In this document: in pieces, positions 1 through 6,549 of the stretch | Layout: each line of letters opens with the position of its first letter | Numbering within the stretch: the first letter of the stretch is position 1 | NCBI GenBank assembly: GCA_035259205.1 | Contig: DATFWO010000252.1 | Location: forward strand, 1 to 33,553 | From: SG8-41 sp035259205 | GTDB taxonomy: Bacteria; Pseudomonadota; Gammaproteobacteria; Burkholderiales; SG8-41 | Direction: 5' to 3' | Length of the DNA: 33,553 nucleotides | The notes under the pieces: model-generated | Databases searched by the model: none | What the model was told of the DNA's origin: nothing | The model's input: only the letters and a program-made list of their open reading frames with translations | Made by a program: the position numbers and the translations under genes

Positions 1-784
1 CGGGCTCATGACCATCACGGGACCTCCTGGCGGCGGGCCGTGGCGCGTCGGCATCCCGATTTCCGACTTGTGCGCGGGGCTGTACCTCGCCCACGGTGTA
101 ATGGCGGCGCTGCTCGAGCGTACGCAGTCGGGCAAGGGACAGTGGGTGCAGACCTCGCTGCTCGAGGCGATGGTGGCGATGCTCGACTTCCAGGCGACGC
201 GCTGGCTGATCGATGGCGAGGTTCCCCCGCAAGCCGGCAATGACCACCCGACCTCCTTCCCCATGGGGGTCTTTCCGACGAAAGACGGCACGATCAACAT
301 CGCCGCTTCCGGCGACCGCATGTTCAACGATTTCCTGAAGGTCATCGGTGCCCCGGAGCTCGCCAGGGACGAGCGCTTCGCCGTGCGCAAGATCCGCAAC
401 AAGCACCGTCCCCAGCTACGCGCGCTGGTCGAAGAGAAGACCCGCACGTGGACGTCCGAGGCGCTGATCGACGCGCTGAACGCTGTGGGCGTGCCGAGCG
501 GCCCCATCTTGACCATCGACAAGGTGTTCGAGAACCCACAGATCAGGCACCTAGAGCTGGCGCAGACCGTCGAAAGCCCGCAATTCGGCAAGCTGACGCT
601 CGTCCGCTCGCCGACCCGGCTCTCGCGCACCTCGACGGCGCTGCGGCGGGCTGCGCCCGCGCCCGGCGGCGAGACCGATGAAGTGTTGAAGGAGCACGGC
701 TACGCCGCAGCCGAGATCGCCGCATTGCGGGCGAGCGGGGCGGTCGGCGCCGATCACATACAGCCCAAAAAGGAGCCGAAATGA
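1..784 (+). CDS. CaiB/BaiF family CoA-transferase, C-terminal part (5' end outside window)
   Basis: Class III CoA-transferases move CoA between carboxylic acids in the cytoplasm. The reading frame is open to the left edge (in frame from base 2), and the first visible residues, GLMTITG, belong to the middle of the family. Typical members have about 400 residues, so roughly the first 140-170 are missing, including the catalytic Asp. Family signatures seen are the G-x-PxxDLxAGLYLAHGVMAAL segment, the following RTQSGKGQW-V-TSLLEA stretch, and the late VPSGPILTIDKVFENPQI motif. The stop overlaps the next start as ATGA, so the gene is translationally coupled to the crotonase behind it. Substrate cannot be read from the sequence; the pairing with a crotonase points to activation and hydration of an organic acid. 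Confidence 0.9.
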   Translation, partial: GLMTITGPPGGGPWRVGIPISDLCAGLYLAHGVMAALLERTQSGKGQWVQTSLLEAMVAMLDFQATRWLIDGEVPPQAGNDHPTSFPMGVFPTKDGTINIAASGDRMFNDFLKVIGAPELARDERFAVRKIRNKHRPQLRALVEEKTRTWTSEALIDALNAVGVPSGPILTIDKVFENPQIRHLELAQTVESPQFGKLTLVRSPTRLSRTSTALRRAAPAPGGETDEVLKEHGYAAAEIAALRASGAVGADHIQPKKEPK

Positions 785-1572
785 GCGTGCTGGAAATCGA
801 GCGCGGCGACAGCATCATGGTGCTGCGGATGAACCGCCCGGATCGCCTGAACGCCCTCAACTCGGAGCTGCGCGCCGCGCTGGCAGACGCGTGGCTGGAA
901 TTCAACGAAAGCTCCGACCTGGAAGTCGCGATCTTCACCGGCACCGGGCGCGGATTCTGCGCCGGAGAGGACATGAAGGAATCGGTGGAGCGTGGAAGCG
1001 CCGGCGCCGGCCAGCACCGTGACGATCTCTACCGCAGCGGCAAGGTCGAAAAGCCGGTGATCGCCGCAATCAACGGCTTCGCGATGGGCGGCGGCTTCCT
1101 GCTCGTCGAGCGGGCGGATCTGCGGGTTGCTGTGCGCGGCGCGACATTCGAATCGTCGGAAGCGAAGCGCTGGCTGATCGGAGGCTACGACCACGGGCAC
1201 AAGGGCGGCCTGTCGCACACCGTCGCCACGGAGCTGGCGTTCGCCTTCCGCTTCACGGCTGAAAGACTGTACGACATCGGCTGGATCAACCGGGTGGTGG
1301 ACGCGGACCAGCTGCTGCCGACGGCGCGCGAGATGGCAGCGCACCTGCTGACGCTCCCGCCCGCGTGCCGGGTGAATACCCTGACCATGATGCGCGCCAT
1401 GCGCGCCGTGGTTCCCGACAAGCTCGAGCGTCTCGCGGCGCGGCTGAAGGACCACGGTGCCAAGAGCGATCTGATGGAATCGAGGAAGGCGTTCGCCGAG
1501 AAGCGCGCGCCGAAGTTCAAGGGTTGGGACGATCCGGCGGATCGGGCTCGCACTCCCAGGCTGGAAGAGTGA
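781..1572 (+). CDS. enoyl-CoA hydratase/isomerase (crotonase) family protein
   Basis: 263-residue crotonase-fold enzyme acting on an acyl-CoA. The oxyanion-hole segments are visible: GRGFCAGEDM at about 57-65, where A61-G62 are the usual AG pair, and INGFAMGGGFLL at 97-108. The region that normally reads FGLPEVxLGLxPGxGG is replaced by TFESSEAKRWLIGGYDHG at about 122-139, so the acid/base residues may differ from classical hydratases; E127 is the nearest candidate glutamate. The reaction (hydratase, dehydratase or isomerase) is therefore open. The start overlaps the CoA-transferase stop by 4 bases and the two form an operon. The stop codon TGA lies inside the first unit of a GTGACTG repeat that follows. 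Confidence 0.88.
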   Translation: MSVLEIERGDSIMVLRMNRPDRLNALNSELRAALADAWLEFNESSDLEVAIFTGTGRGFCAGEDMKESVERGSAGAGQHRDDLYRSGKVEKPVIAAINGFAMGGGFLLVERADLRVAVRGATFESSEAKRWLIGGYDHGHKGGLSHTVATELAFAFRFTAERLYDIGWINRVVDADQLLPTAREMAAHLLTLPPACRVNTLTMMRAMRAVVPDKLERLAARLKDHGAKSDLMESRKAFAEKRAPKFKGWDDPADRARTPRLEE

Positions 1573-1657
1573 CTGATACTGCGTGACTGATGAAACGTGA
1601 CTGGTTGGGCATGAGTGGAACTTCCCGATCACGATCACTGATCACCGATCACTCATC
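1569..1657 (+). repeat. GTGACTG-type intergenic repeat, copy 1
   Basis: Three GTGACTG units (from 1569, 1583 and 1598) about 14-15 bases apart are followed by a GATCAC/GATCACT run around 1627-1655 that is partly complementary to them. The first unit contains the TGA stop of the crotonase gene. It belongs to the same family as the copies at 2663, 4914, 6434, 14511, 20674, 21991, 28327 and 31837. Confidence 0.75.
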
Positions 1658-1680
1658 GCGGCAGTTTGCTAAACTGCCGC
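1658..1680 (+). promoter_or_regulatory. perfect 10-bp palindrome containing an extended -10, directly before a start codon
   Basis: GCGGCAGTTT (1658-1667) and AAACTGCCGC (1671-1680) are perfect inverted arms around a 3-base loop. Across the loop runs TGC-TAAACT, an extended -10 with its hexamer at 1670-1675. That places the predicted transcription start at or next to the A of the ATG at 1682. There is no ribosome binding site, so a leaderless message with an operator on its promoter is the simplest reading. The bases GCAG..TGCTAA recur at 2709-2720. Confidence 0.5.
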
Positions 1681-1681
1681 G

Positions 1682-2665
1682 ATGATCGTAGCCATTCCCG
1701 ACGACTACCACAAAGTCGTTCCCACCCTCGAATGCATGGCCAGGCTCACGGGTCATACCGTGCGCGTGCTTCACGATGTTGCGCCGGGAACCGAGCGGTT
1801 GGTCGAGCAGCTCCGCGACGCCGACGTCGTCGTTCCCATCCGCGAGCGCACCCGCTTTACCCGGAGCATCATCGAGCGACTGCCCAGACTCAAGCTCTTC
1901 AGCCAGACCGGCCGCAGCGTGCATCACATCGATGTTGCGGCCTGCACCGAACGCGGCGTGCTCGTGGCGAGCGGGAAGAGCGACTCCGTCTTTACCGTGT
2001 CCGAGCACACGTGGAGCCTGATCCTCTCTTCCGTGCGGCGCACGCCCGAAGAGACGGCGCTCATGAAGCGCGGGGGCCTGCGTACGTCGTTCGGCTCGCT
2101 GCTGCACGGAAGGACTCTGGGCATCTTCGGACTGGGCAAGATCGGCAAGCTCGTCGCGGCAACCGGCGCGAGCTTCGGCATGCGGGTACTGGCCTACGGT
2201 AGAGAAGCAACTGCCGCGGCAGCGCGGGCCGCAGGCTACGACGTCGCGGTCGCCAAACAGCAACTGTTCGAGGAATCGGACGTGCTGTGCATGCTCCTGC
2301 GGCTCTCCGACGCCACGCGCGGCATCGCAACGGCCGACGACCTTGCACGGATGAAACCGTCGGCGCTGTTCGTTAATACGGCCCGCGCCGCGCTCGTCGC
2401 GCCCGGCGCGCTGGTCGAGGCGCTCCGCAAGGGGCGGCCCGGCTTCGCGGCGGTGGACGTCTATGAGAACGAGCCGGTGGTCGACGGCGACCATCCTTTG
2501 CTCAAGATGGACAACGTGCTCTGCACGCCGCACAGCGCCTGGCTGGTGCGAGACACCTACGAGCTCTACTTCGGCGAGGCGTTCGACAACATCGTCGCCT
2601 TCAACGACGGCAAGCCGTTTCTCAACCTGGCCAATCCCGAGGCGGTCAAAAGGAAGATGGCGTGA
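1682..2665 (+). CDS. D-2-hydroxyacid dehydrogenase family protein, NAD(P)-dependent
   Basis: 327-residue cytoplasmic oxidoreductase of the D-isomer 2-hydroxyacid dehydrogenase family (SerA-like), interconverting a 2-hydroxyacid and a 2-oxoacid. The Rossmann dinucleotide motif is IFGLGKIGKLV, with G150-x-G152-x-x-G155. The catalytic triad can be placed as R235 (NTAR), E264 (YENEP) and H284 (CTPHSAW). The catalytic domain is split around the Rossmann domain as usual, and the length is normal without an ACT domain. The ATG at 1682 is chosen because the palindromic extended -10 ends just before it. It is not clearly cotranscribed with the crotonase upstream because a repeat block separates them. 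The TGA stop starts a run of TGAC repeats. The substrate is not predictable. Confidence 0.88.
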   Translation: MIVAIPDDYHKVVPTLECMARLTGHTVRVLHDVAPGTERLVEQLRDADVVVPIRERTRFTRSIIERLPRLKLFSQTGRSVHHIDVAACTERGVLVASGKSDSVFTVSEHTWSLILSSVRRTPEETALMKRGGLRTSFGSLLHGRTLGIFGLGKIGKLVAATGASFGMRVLAYGREATAAAARAAGYDVAVAKQQLFEESDVLCMLLRLSDATRGIATADDLARMKPSALFVNTARAALVAPGALVEALRKGRPGFAAVDVYENEPVVDGDHPLLKMDNVLCTPHSAWLVRDTYELYFGEAFDNIVAFNDGKPFLNLANPEAVKRKMA

Positions 2666-2698
2666 CCCGTGACTCGTGACGGGTGACTCGCGACAGAT
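2663..2698 (+). repeat. TGAC-type intergenic repeat, copy 2
   Basis: Four closely spaced GTGAC units (gcgTGAcccgTGActcgTGAcgggTGAct) begin at the dehydrogenase stop codon. The spacing is about 6-8 bases, shorter than in other copies, and no inverted half is seen. Confidence 0.6.
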
Positions 2699-2708
2699 CG
2701 GAATTTCG

Positions 2709-2723
2709 GCAGACTGCTAAGAT
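2709..2723 (+). promoter_or_regulatory. candidate extended -10 promoter
   Basis: TGC-TAAGAT (hexamer 2718-2723) preceded by CGGCAGAC closely resembles the arrangement at 1658-1675 (CGGCAGTT-TGC-TAAACT). A start near 2730 would leave a leader of about 20 bases before the ATG at 2750. No convincing -35 is seen. Confidence 0.4.
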
Positions 2724-2749
2724 GCGCGTTTGCGGAGCTGGTGATAGCC

Positions 2750-3013
2750 ATGACAACCTTGTTCGACAAGGAGCTGAACGAAGCGATGGATCAGCTCTTC
2801 GATGAAACCATAGAAACCCTGCAGCTCTCCAAGGTGAGCCCGGATCTCGACGACCTTGCGGCGACGTTCGCAGTGGCGTTGCTCAAGCTCGGACTCGCGA
2901 CGGGTTTCGTCGAGCAGCGTCACCCAGGGTTCGCCCGGGACGTGGAGGTGAAGCGCCAGCGCGTCATCGCGGCGCTGACGAAGGAACAGCAGCAGCAACA
3001 GCAGAAGCATTGA
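2750..3013 (+). CDS. small hypothetical protein, glutamine-rich C-terminus
   Basis: 87-residue protein that I do not recognise. It is acidic and helical in composition at the N-terminus (TLFDKELNEAMDQLFDETIETLQL). It ends in a run of six glutamines encoded by CAG/CAA followed by KH, which could be a slippage-prone tract. No signal peptide or membrane segment is seen. A GGAG at 2734-2737 precedes the ATG at 2750 by 12 bases. The alternative GTG at 2741 adds three residues but lies too close to that site. It appears to be a single-gene unit behind its own candidate promoter. Confidence 0.6.
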   Translation: MTTLFDKELNEAMDQLFDETIETLQLSKVSPDLDDLAATFAVALLKLGLATGFVEQRHPGFARDVEVKRQRVIAALTKEQQQQQQKH

Positions 3014-3111
3014 TACCGAGAGCGTGAGGTCGGAGGAAAAAAAGGCTTTGTTAGGCGATGACCCTTGCAGCTTTGTCGCTCTCCCCCCTGCCGACCTCTC
3101 GCCCTCACGAC

Positions 3112-3816
3112 ATGACTTCCCTAGTAACGATCCCGAGGCGCTTTTGTGGGCCACCCGACTCCGGCAACGGCGGCTACGTCTGCGGCCGGCTCGCCCAGTT
3201 CGTCGACGGCCCGGCGGTGGTGCGGTTGCACGTTCCTCCCCCGCTCGATGTGCAGATGAGCGTGAGGCGCTCGGAGGATGCCGTGGAAATGATGGATGGA
3301 GCGACGGTCGTGGCGACCGCGCGCCCGGCCGAGGTTATCCTCGATGTCCCCGCCGCGCCGGGTTACGCCGAAGCCGAGGCCGCGGCGGGTTCGTATCGGG
3401 GCTTTCGTATACACCCCTTTCCGGGGTGCTTCGTCTGCGGTCCCTGGCGCAAGGAAGGCGATGGCCTGCGGATCTTTGCGGGCCGGCTTGCCGGGACGAA
3501 TTTGGTTGCCTCGCCCTGGAATCCCGACGCTACGCTTGGCGACGACAACGGCAGAGTGCGCCGGGAATTCATCTGGGCGGCGCTCGACTGTCCGGGCGCT
3601 TTCACCTTCGGGGTTCCCGATGGAATGGCGATGATGCTCGGCGAGCTCGCGGCGTCGTTGAGCGGTAACATCCGCGCCGGCGAGCGCTGCGTCGTGACGG
3701 GCTGGGAGCTTGCGCGCGAAGGCCGCAGGCACTACACGGGCACGGCGGTCTACTCCGAATCGGGAGCGTGCCGCGCCTACGCGCGCGCGACGTGGTTCGA
3801 GGTGGCGAAGTCCTGA
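3112..3816 (+). CDS. conserved hypothetical protein, possibly hotdog-fold/thioesterase-like
   Basis: 234 residues from this ATG. Two conspicuous Cys/Gly motifs are visible: FCGPPDSGNGGYVCG (11-25) and FPGCFVCGPWRKEGDGL (103-119). The first resembles a motif I associate with thioesterase-like hotdog proteins of proteobacteria and actinobacteria; this is recollection of a family and not a search result. No signal peptide or membrane segment is seen. The GTPF-GVPDG segment and the late WELAREGRRHYTGTAVYSE stretch fit a second half-domain. An ATG at 3058 would add 18 residues (Pro/Ser/Leu-rich, unlike the rest), so 3112 is preferred, although neither start has a good ribosome binding site. Confidence 0.6.
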   Translation: MTSLVTIPRRFCGPPDSGNGGYVCGRLAQFVDGPAVVRLHVPPPLDVQMSVRRSEDAVEMMDGATVVATARPAEVILDVPAAPGYAEAEAAAGSYRGFRIHPFPGCFVCGPWRKEGDGLRIFAGRLAGTNLVASPWNPDATLGDDNGRVRREFIWAALDCPGAFTFGVPDGMAMMLGELAASLSGNIRAGERCVVTGWELAREGRRHYTGTAVYSESGACRAYARATWFEVAKS

Positions 3817-3853
3817 TCCTTCATCTTGAGGAACCCCGACAACCGCGCGCACA

Positions 3854-4087
3854 ATGCCGGAATATGCGGAGGCCGGCGGGCTCCTCGCCTATGGGGTGAA
3901 CAATCCCCAGCTGGCCCGCCGCGCGGCGGTCTATGTCGACAAGATTCTCAAGGGGGCCAAGCCGGCAGATCTGCCCGTAGAGCAGCCGAGCAAGTTCGAG
4001 CTGGTGATCAACCTCAAGACCGCAAAGGCGCTCGGTCTGTCCATCCCGGGTGCGGTGCTGCAACTTGCCGACGAGGTGATTCAGTAG
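3854..4087 (+). pseudogene. C-terminal remnant of a TrpX-like ABC transporter substrate-binding protein
   Basis: This 77-codon frame reads AGGLLAYGVNNPQLARRAAVYVDKILKGAKPADLPVEQPSKFEL and then VINLKTAKALGLSIPGAVLQLADEVIQ (shown here in pieces). That is the extreme C-terminus of the ABC_sub_bind (TrpX/YtrP-type) family, whose members usually have about 320-330 residues. The N-terminal three quarters, including the signal peptide, are absent: the bases before 3854 are the end of the preceding gene and a short spacer. The fragment keeps an intact frame and its normal stop, so it was either truncated recently or is maintained. Transporter genes that should accompany it are not present. Confidence 0.75.
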
Positions 4088-4119
4088 GTGCCGCGAGTGT
4101 CTCTCACCAGATAATCTAT

Positions 4120-4383
4120 ATGGACGAGAAAATCAGATTGCGCGTGACCGAGACCAGCAACACGATCGACGTGGTGGTGTTCAACAAGCGCGCCGATCGC
4201 ATCACGGTGGTGCTGGGCGAAGGGGTGCACAGCGTGAAATGCGACCTGACACCGACCCGCAACGGCCTCGCCTACGCCGGCAACGCGATGGGACGCGAGG
4301 TCGTCTACGAGAGGAGCCGCGAGCAGGTGCAGGCCGACATCGAGCGCCTGAATCCCAACGTGCGCGGGCCGCGGCGGCGCTGA
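4120..4383 (+). CDS. small hypothetical protein (87 residues)
   Basis: Unrecognised small soluble protein beginning MDEKIRLRVTETSNTIDVV and ending NPNVRGPRRR. The first half looks like alternating beta strands (VTETSNTIDVVVFNKRADRITVVLGEG). The second half contains a helix-like ERSREQVQADIERLN and a basic tail. No signal or membrane segment is seen. The start at 4120 sits directly after AGATAATCTAT, an AT-rich stretch that may carry a -10, and there is no ribosome binding site. A longer in-frame extension upstream would overlap the TrpX remnant in another frame and is unlikely. Confidence 0.6.
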   Translation: MDEKIRLRVTETSNTIDVVVFNKRADRITVVLGEGVHSVKCDLTPTRNGLAYAGNAMGREVVYERSREQVQADIERLNPNVRGPRRR

Positions 4384-4384
4384 C

Positions 4385-4489
4385 GTGAGCCACGCGCGCG
4401 GCATTTCGCCGCTGATGCGGGAGCTTTCCTACTGGATCGCTGGCGCGCTCAAGCATCAAACAAACGAAAGGAATCGACATGGAATCTGA
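4385..4489 (+). pseudogene. N-terminal remnant of a second MmgE/PrpD gene
   Basis: A 34-codon frame with a GTG start encodes ISPLMRELSYWIAGALK at 4403-4453. The intact MmgE/PrpD protein 0.6 kb downstream begins with ISPLMQELSAYIAGALK at 5079-5129: 14 of 17 residues agree, and about 38 of 51 bases. After this the frame runs into HQTNERN and the ribosome binding site of the GFA gene, then stops. It is the head of a diverged paralogue whose body was lost, apparently where the GFA gene now stands. It could still be translated as a short peptide. Confidence 0.7.
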
Positions 4490-4889
4490 CAAATTCACCG
4501 GCAGCTGCCTCTGCGGCACGGTCAAGTTCGAGATCACGCCGCCGCTCTCCGGCTTCCGCTACTGCCATTGCTCGCGCTGCCGCAAGGCCACGGGAAGCGC
4601 GCACGCCGCGAACATATTCCTGCCCGAGAGCCAGTTCGCCTGGACTGCCGGCGAAGCGTCCGTGAAGCGGTTCAATCTTCCGGGCGCGCAGCGCTTTTCA
4701 GTCTGGTTCTGCACGAATTGCGGCACGCGCATGCCGCACAAGATTCCGAGCCGGGGCGATTACCTGATACCGGCCGGCGTGCTGGATCAGGACCCCGGCA
4801 AGCGGCCCGAGAACAGCATCTTCTGGGCATCGAAGGCAGCGTGGTACGTGGAGCCAGGGCAGCACCCGAGGCACGCGGAATACACATGA
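4479..4889 (+). CDS. GFA/CENP-V domain zinc protein
   Basis: 136-residue protein of the glutathione-dependent formaldehyde-activating enzyme (GFA)/CENP-V fold, a small zinc-binding domain. The cysteine pattern is complete: C10-x-C12, C29-x-C31-x-x-C34 and C78-x-x-C81. The family includes S-hydroxymethylglutathione synthase, but most members have no proven activity, so no reaction is assigned. An AAAGGAA ribosome binding site at 4467-4473 fits the ATG at 4479 and lies within the PrpD-like remnant. The gene is followed by a GC-rich hairpin and a long repeat. A second GFA protein of distinct sequence lies at 31415. Confidence 0.87.
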   Translation: MESDKFTGSCLCGTVKFEITPPLSGFRYCHCSRCRKATGSAHAANIFLPESQFAWTAGEASVKRFNLPGAQRFSVWFCTNCGTRMPHKIPSRGDYLIPAGVLDQDPGKRPENSIFWASKAAWYVEPGQHPRHAEYT

Positions 4890-4892
4890 CCA

Positions 4893-4912
4893 GGGGGCGC
4901 GGGCGCGCCCCC
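4893..4912 (+). terminator. GC-rich hairpin after the GFA gene
   Basis: GGGGGCGC / GCGCCCCC form a perfect 8-bp stem with a 4-base loop, 3 bases after the GFA stop codon. No T-run follows, so intrinsic termination is uncertain; it may instead protect the mRNA end. Confidence 0.45.
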
Positions 4913-4913
4913 A

Positions 4914-5057
4914 GATAGTGACTGATGCCTCGTGACTGATCAGGCGTGACTGGTGCTGCGTGACTGGGAATGCGGGTCGTGACACAACCAAGACGCAACA
5001 CGCCTCACCAGTCACGTTTCACCAGTCACGAAATATCAGTCACGGAGTATCAGTCAC
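4914..5057 (+). repeat. GTGACTG-type intergenic repeat, copy 3: long hairpin with 14-bp period
   Basis: Four GTGACTG units spaced exactly 14 bases apart (from 4918) are followed, after about 50 bases, by four CAGTCAC units also 14 bases apart (4992-5057). The consensus is CGTGACTGRTNNNN. The two halves are inverted copies and could form a long imperfect hairpin. The element ends 3-4 bases before the ribosome binding site of the PrpD gene. Confidence 0.85.
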
Positions 5058-5069
5058 TTGAGGAAAGAT

Positions 5070-6431
5070 ATGTCCGAAATTTCCCCATTGATGCAGGAGC
5101 TGAGCGCGTATATCGCCGGCGCGCTCAAGCGCAAGCTGCCCGATGAAGTCGTCGAGCGCGCCAAGATCCATATCGTCGACACCTTCGCGGCCATCCTGTC
5201 GGGGTCACGCCTGCTGCCGGGCAAGCGCATTCACGCCTACGTGAAGCCATTGGGCGGGACACGGGATGCCGGTGTGATCGGCACCCGCCACGTGACCACC
5301 GTCCTCAATGCCGCGCTCGCCAACGGCACGTGCGGCCACGCGGACGAGACTGACGACACTCATCCACCTACACGCACGCATCCGGGCACCAGCGTCCTGC
5401 CCGCGGCCCTCGCCATAGCCGAGAAACAGGAACGCTCCGGCAAAGACCTGCTGCGGGCGGTCGTGCTCGGCTACGATCTGTGCGCGCGCACGCTCACGGC
5501 GCTCGACCCGCGCAAGTTCGTCCCCACGGGCCGGCACGCCGGCGCCACCGGACAGGTATTCGGGGCGGCCGCCGCGGCTGCGGCGCTGCTCCGGCTCGAT
5601 GCCCGCAAGGTGCGCTACGCGCTTGCCTACACCTTCGAGCAGACGGCGGGGGTGACCACGATGTTCCGCGACACGGAGCACATCGAGAAGGCGTATGCGA
5701 TGGGCGGCATGCCGGCGCACAACGGTGTGCAGGCGGCATTGATGGCGGCGAGCGGCTTCACCGGCGTCGAGGATATCTATTCGGGCGATCCCCATTTCTT
5801 CCTTGTCATGACGCCGCAAGCCGATCCGGAAGCGCTGGTGCGCGGACTGGGCAGCACCTACGAGATCATGCGCGGCGGCATCAAGCGCTGGTCGGTCGGC
5901 GGTCCGATACAGGGCCCCATGCACGTCCTCTACGAGCTCATCCGGCAGCACCGGATCAAGCCCGATGAGGTCGAGCGGGTCGTGGTCGGGCTCCCTCAGG
6001 AGATGCTCGAGGTCGTGAACGAGCGCGAGATGCCCGACATCTCGCTGCAGCACCTCCTCGCGATCATGCTGGTCGACGGCACCATGACCTTCGCCGCGGC
6101 GCACGACTTCGGGCGGGTAAAGGACCCGGCGGTGCTCAAGGTGCGCCGGCGCATCGAAGCCGTCGCCGATCCCGGCATACCCAACGCGGTGCGCGGCTGG
6201 CGCAGCAATATCAAGGTCACGCTCAAGGACGGTCGCGTGCTGGAGAACCAGACCCTGGCGGCCAAGGGGAACGCGGAAAACCCGCTCAACCGCGAGGAAG
6301 TCTCGGAAAAGGCGCTCGACCTGATGGCGCCGGTGCTGGGAAAAAAGAGAAGTCAGGCGTTGATGGCGGCGATCTTCGACCTCGAGCGCCTCGCCAATGC
6401 CCGCGCATTCAGGCGGCTATATGCCGCTTGA
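5070..6431 (+). CDS. MmgE/PrpD family protein
   Basis: 453-residue cytoplasmic protein of the MmgE/PrpD family, which includes 2-methylcitrate dehydratase and iminodisuccinate epimerase; family length is 440-480. Typical segments are VERAKIHIVDTFAAILSGS near the start, GTRHVTTVLNAALANGTCGHADETDDTH (at about 75-100) and the AYTFEQTAGV / YAMGGMPAHNGVQAAL stretch in the helical domain. The ATG at 5070 is chosen because AGGAAAG at 5061-5067 is a good ribosome binding site; the TTG at 5058 is too early. The substrate is unknown: methylcitrate-cycle partners are absent, so a dehydratase or epimerase of another organic acid is as likely. A truncated paralogue lies upstream at 4385. Confidence 0.88.
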   Translation: MSEISPLMQELSAYIAGALKRKLPDEVVERAKIHIVDTFAAILSGSRLLPGKRIHAYVKPLGGTRDAGVIGTRHVTTVLNAALANGTCGHADETDDTHPPTRTHPGTSVLPAALAIAEKQERSGKDLLRAVVLGYDLCARTLTALDPRKFVPTGRHAGATGQVFGAAAAAAALLRLDARKVRYALAYTFEQTAGVTTMFRDTEHIEKAYAMGGMPAHNGVQAALMAASGFTGVEDIYSGDPHFFLVMTPQADPEALVRGLGSTYEIMRGGIKRWSVGGPIQGPMHVLYELIRQHRIKPDEVERVVVGLPQEMLEVVNEREMPDISLQHLLAIMLVDGTMTFAAAHDFGRVKDPAVLKVRRRIEAVADPGIPNAVRGWRSNIKVTLKDGRVLENQTLAAKGNAENPLNREEVSEKALDLMAPVLGKKRSQALMAAIFDLERLANARAFRRLYAA

Positions 6432-6433
6432 AG

Positions 6434-6549
6434 GACTGATGCTGCGTGACTGATACTACGTGACTGATACTACGTGACTGGAAAAGCGTGTTCTTAAAAA
6501 ACCCTACGCCCTATCAGTCTCGCCCCACCAGTCACGTGGCTTCAGTCAC
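6434..6549 (+). repeat. GTGACTG-type intergenic repeat, copy 4, between convergent genes
   Basis: GACTGATGCTGC is followed by GTGACTGATACTAC twice (14-bp period) and another GTGACTG. After a 50-base centre that includes CTTAAAAAACCC come CAGTC..., ACCAGTCACG and TTCAGTCACG in inverted orientation. The last inverted unit supplies codons and the TGA stop of the facing Bug gene (CGT GAC TGA on the minus strand). Its position between convergent genes suggests a bidirectional terminator role. Confidence 0.82.

Noticed and set aside
4914..5057. Regularly spaced repeats suggestive of a CRISPR array
   Set aside because: The conserved words are only 7 bp with 7-bp gaps, half of them inverted, and no cas gene is nearby.
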